This document shows, one piece after another, positions 1 to 8,740 of a DNA stretch of 64,000 bases. Below the pieces are notes generated by a model. It was not told where the DNA came from. It made no database searches and worked only from the letters and a program-made list of their open reading frames with translations. The translations under genes were made by a program, and so were the position numbers. Source of the stretch: an uncultured Pelagibacteraceae bacterium (GTDB taxonomy: Bacteria; Pseudomonadota; Alphaproteobacteria; Pelagibacterales; Pelagibacteraceae); assembly GCA_902612235.1 (NCBI GenBank), contig CACMCJ010000003.1, positions 1 to 64,000 on the forward strand, in the 5' to 3' direction. Numbering within the stretch: position 1 is the first letter of the stretch; each line of letters opens with the position of its first letter.

Positions 1-270
1 ATTATTGCCGGGCTTAGGCATTGGCATTAACTGCATTTCACCCAATATCCGTGAAACCCTTAAAGTTGGTTGAGCTCCTTTACTCATCCAGTATTTTACT
101 CTTTCAAATTCTACCTTAATTCTATCCTTTTTATCTTTAGGTAATAATGGATTATATGAACCAAGTTTTTCTATAAACTTCCCATCTCTTGGATATCTAC
201 CATCAGCGACTACAATTTTATAAATAGGTCTTTTTCTTACTCCACCCATTGATAATCTAATTCTTAACAT
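1..270 (-). CDS. rpsP: 30S ribosomal protein S16, 3' end cut by window edge
   Basis: Reading the minus strand from the ATG at 268-270 gives a protein beginning [20 protein letters not shown], the hallmark N-terminus of small-subunit protein S16, followed by SRDG-like, YNP and RILGEMQ segments typical of the family. S16 helps assemble the 16S rRNA 5' domain. Ninety codons are visible with no stop before base 1, so the C-terminus lies outside. It follows ffh with only ten bases between them, the common ffh-rpsP order of proteobacteria, and is probably cotranscribed with it. Confidence 0.96.
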   Translation of the reverse strand, partial: MLRIRLSMGGVRKRPIYKIVVADGRYPRDGKFIEKLGSYNPLLPKDKKDRIKVEFERVKYWMSKGAQPTLRVSRILGEMQLMPMPKPGNN

Positions 271-280
271 ATTATTCCTT

Positions 281-1633
281 TCATTTTAGTTGATTGAGCA
301 TTTCATCTGGAATCATTCCAGATGGAATTTTTTTTCCTTTTGACATTTTTTTCATCATGTCAGACATCATTTTAAATTGTTTAAGTAATTTATTAATTTT
401 AGAAACATCTACACCAGCTCCTTTAGAAATTCTTTTTCTTCTAGATCCACTTATAATTTTTGGATTTTCTTTTTCTTTTTTTGTCATTGATAATATAATA
501 GCTTCGTTTTCTTCAAGCATTTTTTCGTCAATATTAGCTTGATCCATTTTAGCTTTCATTTTATTAACACCAGGTAGCATGGACATTACACCCTCCATTC
601 CTCCCATTTTTTTCATTTGTCTAATTTGAGATAGATACGCGTCCATAGTAAAAATACCTTTTTTAAGTTCTTCCTCAGTTTCCTTGATTTTTTCATCGCT
701 TAAGTCTTGTTGAGCTTTCTCCACTAAAGTAACTACATCGCCCATTCCTAATATTCTGTTTGCTAATCTATCTGGATGAAATAATTCAAGATCAGTAATT
801 TTTTCACCAAGACCAATATATTTAATTGGCTTGCCGGTTATATGTTTCATGCTCAGTGCTGCTCCTCCTCTTGCATCGCCATCAACTCTTGTAAGAATTA
901 TTCCGGAAAGATTGACTGCAGTATCAAACTCTTTAGCTAAATTAACAGCTATTTGTCCTGTCAATGAGTCTGCAACTAAAATTGTTTCAACAGGATTTGC
1001 AATATTTTTAATCTGTTTTATTTCAGACATCATAGGTAAATCTATTTGTGTCCTGCCAGCTGTATCAAATATTACAACATCCGAACCATTAAGGTTGGCA
1101 GCATTTAACGCTCTTTTAGAAATATCAATTGGCTGCTGATTTTCGACTATTGGCAAACATTGAATTCCATTTGCCTCAGCAAGTAATTTTAGCTGTTCTT
1201 GAGCTGCAGGTCTGTAAACATCTAAGCTTACTAACATTACCTTTTTTTTAAAATTATTTTCAATATTTTTTGCTAATTTCGCTGCAGTAGTTGTTTTTCC
1301 GGAGCCTTGCAAACCCACAAGAAGTAATGAAACAGGTGGAACAGCTTTAAAATTTAAACCCTCATTTTTTGAACCTAAAATGTTTACTAGTTCGTCATAA
1401 ACAATCTTTACTATCATTTGACCAGGAGATGTTGATTTAATTATTTCTTGACCAATAGCTTTAGGTTTCACATTTGCAATAAATTCTTTGGTGACAGAAA
1501 GAGCTACATCTGCCTCTAATAAAGCTAGCCGTATTTCTTTTAGCCCTGATTCAACTTGCTCCTCAGTAAGTGAAGGAGCACTTTTAAGCTTAGAAAAAAT
1601 ACTTTCTAATTTAATCGTTAAATTTTCAAACAT
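281..1633 (-). CDS. ffh: Signal recognition particle protein Ffh
   Basis: Ffh is the GTPase that binds SRP RNA and the signal peptides of nascent membrane proteins. With the start at 1633 ([10 protein letters not shown]) the protein has 450 residues: an N domain at about 1-95, a G domain with P-loop GLQGSGKT (107-114), DTAGR (190-194) and TRVD (248-251), and a methionine-rich M domain from about 300 with an RRKRISKG stretch for RNA binding. A longer in-frame start at 1660 would add nine residues and run into the hairpin-rich spacer, so I prefer 1633. It is followed by rpsP. Its receptor gene ftsY lies just across the divergent spacer, beyond dapF. Confidence 0.97.
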   Translation of the reverse strand: MFENLTIKLESIFSKLKSAPSLTEEQVESGLKEIRLALLEADVALSVTKEFIANVKPKAIGQEIIKSTSPGQMIVKIVYDELVNILGSKNEGLNFKAVPPVSLLLVGLQGSGKTTTAAKLAKNIENNFKKKVMLVSLDVYRPAAQEQLKLLAEANGIQCLPIVENQQPIDISKRALNAANLNGSDVVIFDTAGRTQIDLPMMSEIKQIKNIANPVETILVADSLTGQIAVNLAKEFDTAVNLSGIILTRVDGDARGGAALSMKHITGKPIKYIGLGEKITDLELFHPDRLANRILGMGDVVTLVEKAQQDLSDEKIKETEEELKKGIFTMDAYLSQIRQMKKMGGMEGVMSMLPGVNKMKAKMDQANIDEKMLEENEAIILSMTKKEKENPKIISGSRRKRISKGAGVDVSKINKLLKQFKMMSDMMKKMSKGKKIPSGMIPDEMLNQLK

Positions 1634-1657
1634 TTTTATAACACCCAACACCGATTG

Positions 1658-1734
1658 CACTAGTGGGCGAACCTTCGCTGACTAGTGTCGACGCTCTTAT
1701 TATAAGAGCACCGCAAAAACATGCGTATTTGCGG
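1658..1734. other. Three consecutive hairpins in the ffh / dapF divergent spacer
   Basis: Three perfect inverted repeats sit side by side: 1658-1664 with 1681-1687 (CACTAGT / ACTAGTG), enclosing GCGA / TCGC at 1667-1670 and 1675-1678; 1693-1699 with 1703-1709 (GCTCTTA / TAAGAGC); and 1711-1717 with 1728-1734 (CCGCAAA / TTTGCGG). They are richer in G+C than the surrounding sequence. In the minus direction they would form the 5' leader of ffh; in the plus direction they would lie upstream of dapF. I do not recognise the SRP RNA core, a tmRNA piece or a known riboswitch in it. Function is unknown; a structured leader or small RNA is the likeliest reading. Confidence 0.6.
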
Positions 1735-1796
1735 AAAGTTCGTGAAAACTACAATTTGGGGTTTTAAAAGTCAATGAATAATTATACTAATTAAAT

Positions 1797-2615
1797 ATGA
1801 CAACTATAGGCGCTTTTAGAATGGATGGTTTAGGTAATGATTTTATCATAATCGATAGAAGAAACAACTCCATTAATTTAAATAAAGAAAAAATTATTGA
1901 ATTAGGTAAAAGAACTAACATTGGTTTTGATCAAATAATCTTCATTGAAAAGGAAAAAGAAAATTCTTTTCCAATAACGATTTTTAATTCTGACGGAGGT
2001 GAAATAAGCGCATGTGGAAATGGTTCTAGATGTGTGGCTTATCTTTTAAGTAAAAATTTAAATACTAAAGAGATCAGATTAAAAACAAATAATCGTTTAC
2101 TTAATGCAAAAATAGTTGGAAATTTTCAGGTCAAGCTTGAAATGGGTAAACCTTTGTTTAACTTTGAAAGTATCCCACTATCTAGAAAAATAGATACTTC
2201 CAACATCTCCTTAGATGTTGATGAAAATAAATTTACGGACGGATTTTGTGTTAATATAGGAAACCCACACATAATTTTTTTTGTCAAGAATTGTTTTGAA
2301 CATGATCTTAAAATTATAGGACCTAAAATTGAGAATAATAATCTATTTCCAGAAAAAACAAATGTTACATTCGCTCAAATTTTAGATAAAAAAAACGTAA
2401 TTGTTAATGTTTGGGAAAGAGGTGCTGGTCTAACGAAAGCATGTGGAACAGCTGCTTGTGCTACTGTTATTGCCGGATTTAAAAAGAAATTAATTAACAA
2501 TAAAGTTGACGTAAAATTTAATGAAGGCCTTTTAAATATTGAGATAAATAGTAATGATAATGTATTCATGACTGGTCCAGTTTCAAAAATTAAAAATATA
2601 AATATAGAAATTTAA
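1797..2615 (+). CDS. dapF: Diaminopimelate epimerase
   Basis: DapF interconverts LL- and meso-diaminopimelate for lysine and peptidoglycan synthesis in the cytoplasm. The 272-residue protein has the family start (GAFRMDGLGNDF) and both catalytic cysteines: C73 in SACGNGSRC and C216 in KACGTAAC, on the two pseudo-symmetric halves. Length is normal. The stop is one base before the ftsY start, so the pair is probably one transcript. In many alphaproteobacteria a tRNA methylthiotransferase gene sits between these two; it is absent here. Confidence 0.97.
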   Translation: MTTIGAFRMDGLGNDFIIIDRRNNSINLNKEKIIELGKRTNIGFDQIIFIEKEKENSFPITIFNSDGGEISACGNGSRCVAYLLSKNLNTKEIRLKTNNRLLNAKIVGNFQVKLEMGKPLFNFESIPLSRKIDTSNISLDVDENKFTDGFCVNIGNPHIIFFVKNCFEHDLKIIGPKIENNNLFPEKTNVTFAQILDKKNVIVNVWERGAGLTKACGTAACATVIAGFKKKLINNKVDVKFNEGLLNIEINSNDNVFMTGPVSKIKNINIEI

Positions 2616-2616
2616 A

Positions 2617-3537
2617 ATGGGATTGTTTGATAAATTTAAAATAGGACTTGGAAAAAGTTCAACGGGTTTGAGCGATGGATTTAAAAACATTTTTTCAAAA
2701 AAGAAAATAGATGAAAATGTATTAACTGAATTTGAAGAATTGATAATTTCTTCAGATGCAGGAATTGAGGTTGCTAAAGAACTTAGAAAAGATTTTGAAA
2801 ATTTTAAAATTGATAAGAAACTAGATAATCATAAAGAAATATTAAAATTGTTAGCTGATAAAATGGCCATTGAACTTTTAAAATATGAAAAAGATCTTAG
2901 TTTAATGGGAAACGCAAAGTCATCTGTAATAGTTGTCTCAGGAGTGAATGGTGTTGGAAAAACGACAACAATAGGAAAGTTGGGAAAATATTTTAAAGAT
3001 AACAATAGATCGGTAGTTTTTGGGGCTGCAGATACTTTTAGGGCTGCAGCTATAGACCAGTTACAAGTATGGGCAACAAAAGTAAGAGCGGATATAATTA
3101 AATCAGAAATTAACAGTGATCCTGCCTCGGTTGCTTTTAAGACAGCTGAATTTGCCAAAAAAAATCAAATTGATATTGCGTTAATAGATACTGCTGGAAG
3201 ATTGCAAAATAAAAAAAATCTCATGGAAGAGTATAAAAAGATTATCAATGTTTTAAAAAAAATAGACGAAAAATTTCCTAACGAAGTGATTCTAGTTTTA
3301 GATGCAACAACAGGGCAAAATGCCCTTAATCAAGTTGAAGAATTTAGCAAAATCCATAATATCACTGGTTTAATTGTCACTAAACTTGATAGTACGGCAA
3401 AAGGAGGAATTATTTTAGCTATTTGTAAAAAATATAATTTGCCTATCGTTGCGGTTGGTATGGGTGAAAAAGACTCTGATCTTCACCCTTTTAAAGCAGA
3501 ATTTTTTGCAAAAGCTCTTTTAGGGTTTAACTCTTAA
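2617..3537 (+). CDS. ftsY: Signal recognition particle receptor FtsY
   Basis: FtsY is the membrane-associated GTPase that docks the Ffh-ribosome complex to the translocon. The 306-residue protein has a short N domain, P-loop GVNGVGKT (109-116), DTAGR (191-195) and TKLD (255-258), and ends with the family GMGEKDSDLHPF motif. The long acidic A domain of the E. coli protein is missing, as in other short FtsY proteins. Its stop codon overlaps the stop of the convergent hydrolase gene by four bases. Confidence 0.97.
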   Translation: MGLFDKFKIGLGKSSTGLSDGFKNIFSKKKIDENVLTEFEELIISSDAGIEVAKELRKDFENFKIDKKLDNHKEILKLLADKMAIELLKYEKDLSLMGNAKSSVIVVSGVNGVGKTTTIGKLGKYFKDNNRSVVFGAADTFRAAAIDQLQVWATKVRADIIKSEINSDPASVAFKTAEFAKKNQIDIALIDTAGRLQNKKNLMEEYKKIINVLKKIDEKFPNEVILVLDATTGQNALNQVEEFSKIHNITGLIVTKLDSTAKGGIILAICKKYNLPIVAVGMGEKDSDLHPFKAEFFAKALLGFNS

Positions 3538-4334
3538 TATTTTTCTATAAAATTTTTCACTTCATTTAATAAATCAGAATTAAATTCCATCATATGATCA
3601 TCGTTAGATGTAAAATATGAATGTTTGGGATGATTAGCTTTTTCAAATAACTTTTTCCCCATTGAGAAAGGAATAACATCGTCTTTTTCACCATGCATTA
3701 TCAAAATTGGAGAATTTATCATCTTAATTTTGCTAATTGAGTCATATCTGTCCTTTAATAGAAATTTTACAGGTAAATACGGATAGTAAATTTTTGCAGA
3801 GTTTTCGATTGAAGTAAAAGGAGATTCTAAAATTATACTATTAAAATGATTTTTTTTGGCCATTTCAACTGCAACACCTGTTCCGAGTGACTCCCCATAT
3901 AAAATAATCTGATTATTTTTCACATTTTTTTTATTTAACCACTTAATAGATGCTTCTGCATCTTTATAAAGATTTCTTTCAGAAGGTGATCCTTTATTTC
4001 CACTAAACCCTCTCCAAGAAATTAATAAAATATTAATATCTAATTTATTAAGCTCATTAAGTTTATATATTCTGTTTGATAAATCACCAGCATTTCCATG
4101 AAATATCAAAAGAGTTTTAAATTTATTAAAGTCTTTTTTTATTAACCAGGATTTTAATCTGATTTCGTTCTCGACCTTAATATTTACCTCTTCATAATTA
4201 AATTGAGCTTCATCATTTTGATAATTATTTTCTGAGGGATGATAAAGTAAATTTCTTTGGTAAAAATAAATAAAAATCATTACTAATAAATAAGCAATTA
4301 TAATTGATGATAATGCTAAGTATAAATATTTCAT
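3534..4334 (-). CDS. Membrane-anchored alpha/beta hydrolase (Bem46/ABHD13-like)
   Basis: The 266-residue protein begins with one hydrophobic segment (about residues 4-25), then YQRNLLYHPSE and a hydrolase domain. The nucleophile elbow GESLG carries S149, the likely acid is D218 in GEKDDVIP, and the histidine is H247 in DDHMM. HGNAG (79-83) forms the oxyanion region. This pattern fits the Bem46/ABHD13-type serine hydrolases, whose physiological substrates are poorly known. The start overlaps the EamA gene stop by four bases (ATGA), which suggests translational coupling. I cannot infer a substrate. Confidence 0.85.
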   Translation of the reverse strand: MKYLYLALSSIIIAYLLVMIFIYFYQRNLLYHPSENNYQNDEAQFNYEEVNIKVENEIRLKSWLIKKDFNKFKTLLIFHGNAGDLSNRIYKLNELNKLDINILLISWRGFSGNKGSPSERNLYKDAEASIKWLNKKNVKNNQIILYGESLGTGVAVEMAKKNHFNSIILESPFTSIENSAKIYYPYLPVKFLLKDRYDSISKIKMINSPILIMHGEKDDVIPFSMGKKLFEKANHPKHSYFTSNDDHMMEFNSDLLNEVKNFIEKY

Positions 4335-5236
4335 TTAAATATCTTTCTGGCTAAATAAACTCCAACAAAAACTAATGCTGCACCATAATAATGGAAGTGC
4401 AAAAGCGGTTCATCAAATAAAATTATCCCATAAATTGCAGAATAAATTGAAAATATATATAGTGTAAATCCAGCAAAAGAAGCCCCAACATATTTTTGAA
4501 CCTTGGTGTATAACGTGAAAGCAATTATGCCTGGTGATATAGCAGCAAATAAAACCCAAAATAAAAAATTATTATTAAATGTTGTATTAAAAAAGTATAA
4601 CTCTTCAATTAAGTAAAAAGGAAATAAAGACACGGCTCCAAAAAAGGCTATTAAAGTAAATCGAGCCATGAGACTAAAACTAGACTTCCAGTTAATAAGA
4701 AAAATGGAATAAATAGCCCAACCTACGGCTGCTCCTAGCATCCATAAATCGCCTGATGTAAATTTAAAATTCAATAAATAATTAAGTTCACCTTTACAAA
4801 TTATAGTTATTACACCCAAGAGACACAACACTAAACCAATTATTCTAGATAGATTAATTTTATCTTTAAAAAATAAAACTGACAATATGATAATAAATAT
4901 TGGTGAAGAGGTATAAATTATTCCCATATTCGCCATTGTAGTTGACATCCCAGCTATAAATGGAAATGCTCCACAAATCCCGCAACCCATCAGTCCTAAA
5001 AGAAAAAGGTCAAATGATTCTTCTCTAAAATGTTTTCTTTTTTTTGAAATCTCATTAAAGAAAAAAGGCATCAAAATAATAAACACTGTTAACCATCTCC
5101 AAAATGCTAGTGAAACTGGGGGAACATATTCAACCCCACCTCTAGCAACAATAATATTCGAAGCCATAAAAATGGGCTGAATAAATAAAAGTAAAAAAGG
5201 AAAGAAATTATTTCTTTTTGTCACCAAAGGCTTCAT
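4331..5236 (-). CDS. EamA/RhaT-type (DMT superfamily) transporter
   Basis: The 301-residue protein is almost entirely hydrophobic, with about ten membrane segments in two EamA-like halves; the first half starts near IFMASNIIVARGG and the second near GDLWMLGAAVGWAIYS. Members of this family usually export metabolites or amino acids, but sequence does not give the substrate. Its first 29 bases overlap the end of a small membrane-protein ORF, and its stop overlaps the downstream hydrolase start. It is the third of four genes packed behind the amidase without gaps. Confidence 0.88.
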   Translation of the reverse strand: MKPLVTKRNNFFPFLLLFIQPIFMASNIIVARGGVEYVPPVSLAFWRWLTVFIILMPFFFNEISKKRKHFREESFDLFLLGLMGCGICGAFPFIAGMSTTMANMGIIYTSSPIFIIILSVLFFKDKINLSRIIGLVLCLLGVITIICKGELNYLLNFKFTSGDLWMLGAAVGWAIYSIFLINWKSSFSLMARFTLIAFFGAVSLFPFYLIEELYFFNTTFNNNFLFWVLFAAISPGIIAFTLYTKVQKYVGASFAGFTLYIFSIYSAIYGIILFDEPLLHFHYYGAALVFVGVYLARKIFK

Positions 5237-5387
5237 ATAACATCATTAGTATTACTAAGCCCATCAATATGTAAACTGGTAAAACGTCTAGGAAACCAAT
5301 CATCATTGATCTTGTTAAGGTAGTTGCTAAACCAATTAAAAAAGCAATACATAACGCACATCCTAGTATTGAAGTAAGTTTATTCAT
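5208..5387 (-). CDS. Small membrane protein, 59 residues, unknown function
   Basis: An ORF of 60 codons lies in the gap between the amidase and the EamA gene. It starts with MNKLTSILGCALCIAFLIGL, has a second hydrophobic stretch (about residues 34-50, LDVLPVYILMGLVILMML) and ends in a basic GDKKK tail, so it looks like a protein with two membrane helices. Its ATG overlaps the last codons of the amidase by eight bases and its end overlaps EamA by 29 bases, so it fills the gap exactly. I do not recognise the family. Support is the intact reading frame, membrane-like composition and operon position. Confidence 0.65.
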   Translation of the reverse strand: MNKLTSILGCALCIAFLIGLATTLTRSMMIGFLDVLPVYILMGLVILMMLYEAFGDKKK

Positions 5388-6711
5388 CTTTACAATTTTT
5401 CTCCAACCAATTAGCGGTGCCTAAAAATCTTAAGTCATCAAGTTTATTTCCAACTAATTGAACTCCTAATGGTAAGCCATTTTCCCCGGTTAGTAAAGGA
5501 AGTGAAATGGTCGGTAATCCAAGATAAGTCCAGGTTTTTTGGAAGTCTGCACTACCAGTAGATTTTAAACCTTTATCAGCTACCCCGCTAGAGGAGGGTG
5601 TAATTATACCGTGATAATCCTCAAAAACTTCCTTGTAGGACTCGTAACTTTGTTTCATAAAATCGATAGCATCGGTATATTCTTTTGCTGAATATTTCAT
5701 TCCTCTTTCAATAGCTTCTCTCATTTCTTTTGAAAGTTTAGTTTTATCTTTTTTATAATAAATTTGAAAATTGTTAGCTAAATCTGTTTCATGTATAATT
5801 TGGTGAAATTTAGGTATTTCGTTAAAATATGATGGAGTATCAAAGACCTCAATATTTTTTTTAAAACTTTTTATTAAAAATTCAAATGCTCTCTGAGACT
5901 CTTTTCCCAGATCTTTCCAATTATTTGTTTTATAAAATATAAATTTTGGCTCAAAAATTGGTCCCTCCTCACAAGCTTTCATCATATCATCAGCAGCAAA
6001 ATGGACTGTTGCAGGATCATATAAATCTTTTTTTATTAAAGCTTTGGATAATAACGCTACATCTTTAACTGTTTTACCAAATACACCCATTGTATCTAGT
6101 TTTTCTGAAGTTTTTAAAACTCCACTTCTCGAGATTAATCCATAAGACGGTTTGTATCCAACTACTCCGCAATAAGAAGCTGGCCTTATAATTGATCCAC
6201 CAGTTTGAGAACCGATAGCTAAATGTGCCATGTGTGCAGCAACAACTGCGGCCGACCCGCTAGATGATCCCCCAGGTGTTCTTGAATAATCATGTGGATT
6301 TTTTGTTTTACTAGGATGAATATATGCTAGCTCACAAGTAACCGTTTTTCCCATGATAATTGCACCGGCATTTTTTAATAAATTTACTATTTCTGAGTCT
6401 TGAGAGTTAGACATTTTTTTTCTAAAAACTGTCCCACACTCAGTTGGCATATCATAAGTTCCAATTATATCTTTTATAGCAACAGGCAGGCCATGTAACG
6501 CTCCTAACGGTTTTCCAGATTTTCTATACTCGTCAGCTTCCCCTGCTTTTTCTAAAAGTATTTTTTTATCTAAGAAGGCCCAGGCCTGAACATCTTTCTC
6601 AAATTTTTCAATTCTTTTAATATAGGCTTTACACAAATCTAGAGATGAAATATCGCCAGATTTTAATTTTGAAACCAATTCATTGGCGCTTAAAGAAGCT
6701 GTATCTATCAT
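5380..6711 (-). CDS. Amidase signature family hydrolase
   Basis: This 443-residue protein carries the Ser-cisSer-Lys triad of the amidase signature family: K80 in VAIKD, S149 in the GGSSSGSA loop (147-154) and nucleophile S173 in SQTGGSIIRP. The 24-residue spacing of the two serines matches well-studied members. The family hydrolyses C-N bonds in amides, carbamates and tRNA-bound glutamine. No GatB partner is adjacent and the context is a TRAP transporter operon, so I read it as a catabolic amidase rather than GatA. It starts nine bases after the dctM stop. Substrate unknown. Confidence 0.88.
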   Translation of the reverse strand: MIDTASLSANELVSKLKSGDISSLDLCKAYIKRIEKFEKDVQAWAFLDKKILLEKAGEADEYRKSGKPLGALHGLPVAIKDIIGTYDMPTECGTVFRKKMSNSQDSEIVNLLKNAGAIIMGKTVTCELAYIHPSKTKNPHDYSRTPGGSSSGSAAVVAAHMAHLAIGSQTGGSIIRPASYCGVVGYKPSYGLISRSGVLKTSEKLDTMGVFGKTVKDVALLSKALIKKDLYDPATVHFAADDMMKACEEGPIFEPKFIFYKTNNWKDLGKESQRAFEFLIKSFKKNIEVFDTPSYFNEIPKFHQIIHETDLANNFQIYYKKDKTKLSKEMREAIERGMKYSAKEYTDAIDFMKQSYESYKEVFEDYHGIITPSSSGVADKGLKSTGSADFQKTWTYLGLPTISLPLLTGENGLPLGVQLVGNKLDDLRFLGTANWLEKNCKDE

Positions 6712-6720
6712 TTTAGTTTA

Positions 6721-8082
6721 TTAATTTGCAAATAATGCATCAGGTAGCCACAATGCGATGCCTGGAAATAAATACATTAATACCATTGCAAATATTACAA
6801 TTCCAAGAAATGGCATTATACCTCTAAAAATGTCTAATAGTTCAACATTCTTTGTTTGAACACCTTTTAAATAATATGCTGACATTGCCATTGGTGGTGT
6901 TAAAAAAGACGTTTGTAAATTTAGAGCAATCAACATTGCAAAGAAGTAAGGGTTTACTCCAAAAAATTCAACTAATGGTAAAAATATAGGTACAAAGATT
7001 ATCAATATTTCCGTCCACTCCAACGGCCAGCCAAGTAAAAAAATTATAATTTGAGTGATAACTAAAAATTGCCAAGGTGCTAGGTCCATGGATTTAAAGA
7101 AATGTTCAAACACCTCGTGACCACCTAAATAAGAAAATACTGATGAAAAAGTCCATGATCCTATAAATAACCACATTATCATTGCAGTTGTCTTTGCTGT
7201 AAGAAAAACTGACTCTTTAAAATTTTTCCATTTTAAAGTTTTGTAAAAATAAGAAAGGACAATAGCCCCAAAAGCACCTACTCCTGCCGCCTCAGCGGGT
7301 GTAGCTAAACCTCCTAAAATTGTGCCTAGTACCAAAATGATAAGTGAAAAAAGTGGAAGAAATGAAACCAATACTTCTCTCATTATCTCAGATCTCGGAG
7401 GAATCTCCTCTTCAGGCGGTCTTGGTGCTATAGAGGGATTAAAATAAGCTCTAGTTATAGCATAACCTATATAGAGCCCAGCTAAAACTAAACCAGGGAA
7501 TATCGCGGCAGCAAAAAGTCTTAAAGGAGAAAGTTGTGCTATCACTGAATAAACAATTAACATAATGCTCGGTGGAATTAATATTCCTAAACACCCTCCT
7601 GAACAAATTACTCCAGAGGCAAATTTCTTATCGTATCCTGCTTTAACCATAGCTGGCCAAGCTAATAATCCCATTAGCGTAACAACTGCTCCAATAATTC
7701 CTGTTGCAGTCGAAAAAAGTGCACATGTAATTAATGCTGCCACTGCCATTGATGCAGGCAATTTGTGAGAGGCTAATCTGATTGCAAAAAATAATCTAGA
7801 AACAATACCAGCTCTTTCTACAAGATATCCCATGAATAAAAATAAGGGGACAGCTGTCAATACCGTGTTATCCATAACAGTGTATGTATTTTGAACAAAC
7901 AACTGAAAAATTCTATTATCTAATAAATGTTCCATTCGAGTTGGATCAAAATATGCGTAATAACCAAAACCAACTCCCATTGCCATTAAAGTGAAAGCTA
8001 TAGGAAAACCAAGAAGCACTGCAAATAAAAATATTGCCATCATTAGAATCGCTACTTCTGGATTTGTTAAACTAAATAACAT
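6721..8082 (-). CDS. dctM: TRAP transporter large permease subunit (DctM)
   Basis: This 453-residue, highly hydrophobic protein matches the DctM family (about 12 membrane segments): N-terminal FLFAVLLGFPIAFTLMAMGVG, then LFLFMGYLVERAGI, GGCLGILIPPSIMLIVYSVI and a C-terminal half with GVNPYFFAMLIALNLQTSFL-type sequence. It forms the sodium-driven channel of a TRAP uptake system in the inner membrane. The start overlaps the small subunit by 11 bases and the amidase follows after nine, so the three are cotranscribed. Confidence 0.95.
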   Translation of the reverse strand: MLFSLTNPEVAILMMAIFLFAVLLGFPIAFTLMAMGVGFGYYAYFDPTRMEHLLDNRIFQLFVQNTYTVMDNTVLTAVPLFLFMGYLVERAGIVSRLFFAIRLASHKLPASMAVAALITCALFSTATGIIGAVVTLMGLLAWPAMVKAGYDKKFASGVICSGGCLGILIPPSIMLIVYSVIAQLSPLRLFAAAIFPGLVLAGLYIGYAITRAYFNPSIAPRPPEEEIPPRSEIMREVLVSFLPLFSLIILVLGTILGGLATPAEAAGVGAFGAIVLSYFYKTLKWKNFKESVFLTAKTTAMIMWLFIGSWTFSSVFSYLGGHEVFEHFFKSMDLAPWQFLVITQIIIFLLGWPLEWTEILIIFVPIFLPLVEFFGVNPYFFAMLIALNLQTSFLTPPMAMSAYYLKGVQTKNVELLDIFRGIMPFLGIVIFAMVLMYLFPGIALWLPDALFAN

Positions 8083-8656
8083 CTTTTTGATCCTCGTCTT
8101 GTGAAGTTCTCATTAACATTTTTTCTGTTTCTTCAGCAACAACCATTCTAGCTGGCCAATGTCCCGTTTGAATACAAATTATTGATCTAAATACCTCGCT
8201 TATACCTTGAATAATTAAAAGCACTCCAGCTGAAGGTATTAAAGCTTTTGCCATATAAATTTGGATCTGTGCTGGACTGTTCCAACTTGTTTCTTTAATT
8301 TTCCAAGCTAGTGAAGCGTACTCATAACCATAAAATGCTAATGCTAGTACACCAGGAAAGAAAAATATAAAGTATAATATTAAATCTATGTACCCTTGTG
8401 TTCTAGGTTTAAAAAGTCTGTAAATAACATCACCTCTCACATGTGCCTCTGTTGAAAGCGTATAAGCTCCTGCCATCATAAATATTGCTCCATACATTTG
8501 TAAACTGAAATCAAAGTTCCAAAGAGTTGGAGCATTAAATGCGTAAGCCATTACTACTTCATAGCAAGTTCCACCCATTAAAATTACGATACACCATGAA
8601 AATGCTTTTCCAACTGATGTACTCAAATGGTCAGCAAAGCTAATAAATCCTCTCAT
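8072..8656 (-). CDS. dctQ: TRAP transporter small permease subunit (DctQ)
   Basis: This 194-residue protein with four predicted membrane segments lies between the binding-protein gene and dctM, the standard place for DctQ. AEAHVRGDVI-like sequence (TEAHVRGDVIYRLF here) is a recognised feature of the family. The long hydrophilic C-terminal tail (DEDQKDVI end) is cytoplasmic by prediction. It is separated from dctP by an 84-base gap that holds a strong hairpin, and overlaps dctM. Confidence 0.93.
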   Translation of the reverse strand: MRGFISFADHLSTSVGKAFSWCIVILMGGTCYEVVMAYAFNAPTLWNFDFSLQMYGAIFMMAGAYTLSTEAHVRGDVIYRLFKPRTQGYIDLILYFIFFFPGVLALAFYGYEYASLAWKIKETSWNSPAQIQIYMAKALIPSAGVLLIIQGISEVFRSIICIQTGHWPARMVVAEETEKMLMRTSQDEDQKDVI

Positions 8657-8692
8657 AAAAACAAACTATTCTAAAATAAAAATTTTTTCCAT

Positions 8693-8721
8693 AAAAAAAG
8701 GGGGCTATAAAAGCCCCCTTT
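8693..8721 (-). terminator. Intercistronic hairpin with U-tract between dctP and dctQ
   Basis: Bases 8697-8706 and 8712-8721 form a perfect ten-base stem (AAAGGGGGCT with AGCCCCCTTT) with a five-base loop. Read on the minus strand it is followed by a run of T to 8693, the layout of a Rho-independent terminator. Lying between dctP and dctQ, it would let most transcripts end after the binding-protein gene, or protect the dctP mRNA 3' end, giving more binding protein than permease. Attenuation versus mRNA stabilisation cannot be separated by sequence. Confidence 0.85.
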
Positions 8722-8740
8722 GATAATTCTTAAAAATTAA

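Noticed and set aside
1634-1660. Upstream in-frame start of ffh adding nine residues
   Set aside because: MFENL at 1633 is the standard Ffh N-terminus and the longer form would begin inside the hairpin region.
1658-1734. 4.5S (SRP) RNA gene next to ffh
   Set aside because: The conserved core with GGAA tetraloop and AGCA/CAGG loop of SRP RNA is not visible on either strand.
5380-6711. GatA subunit of the Glu-tRNA amidotransferase
   Set aside because: The catalytic triad is shared, but there is no gatB or gatC nearby and the gene is tied to a TRAP operon.
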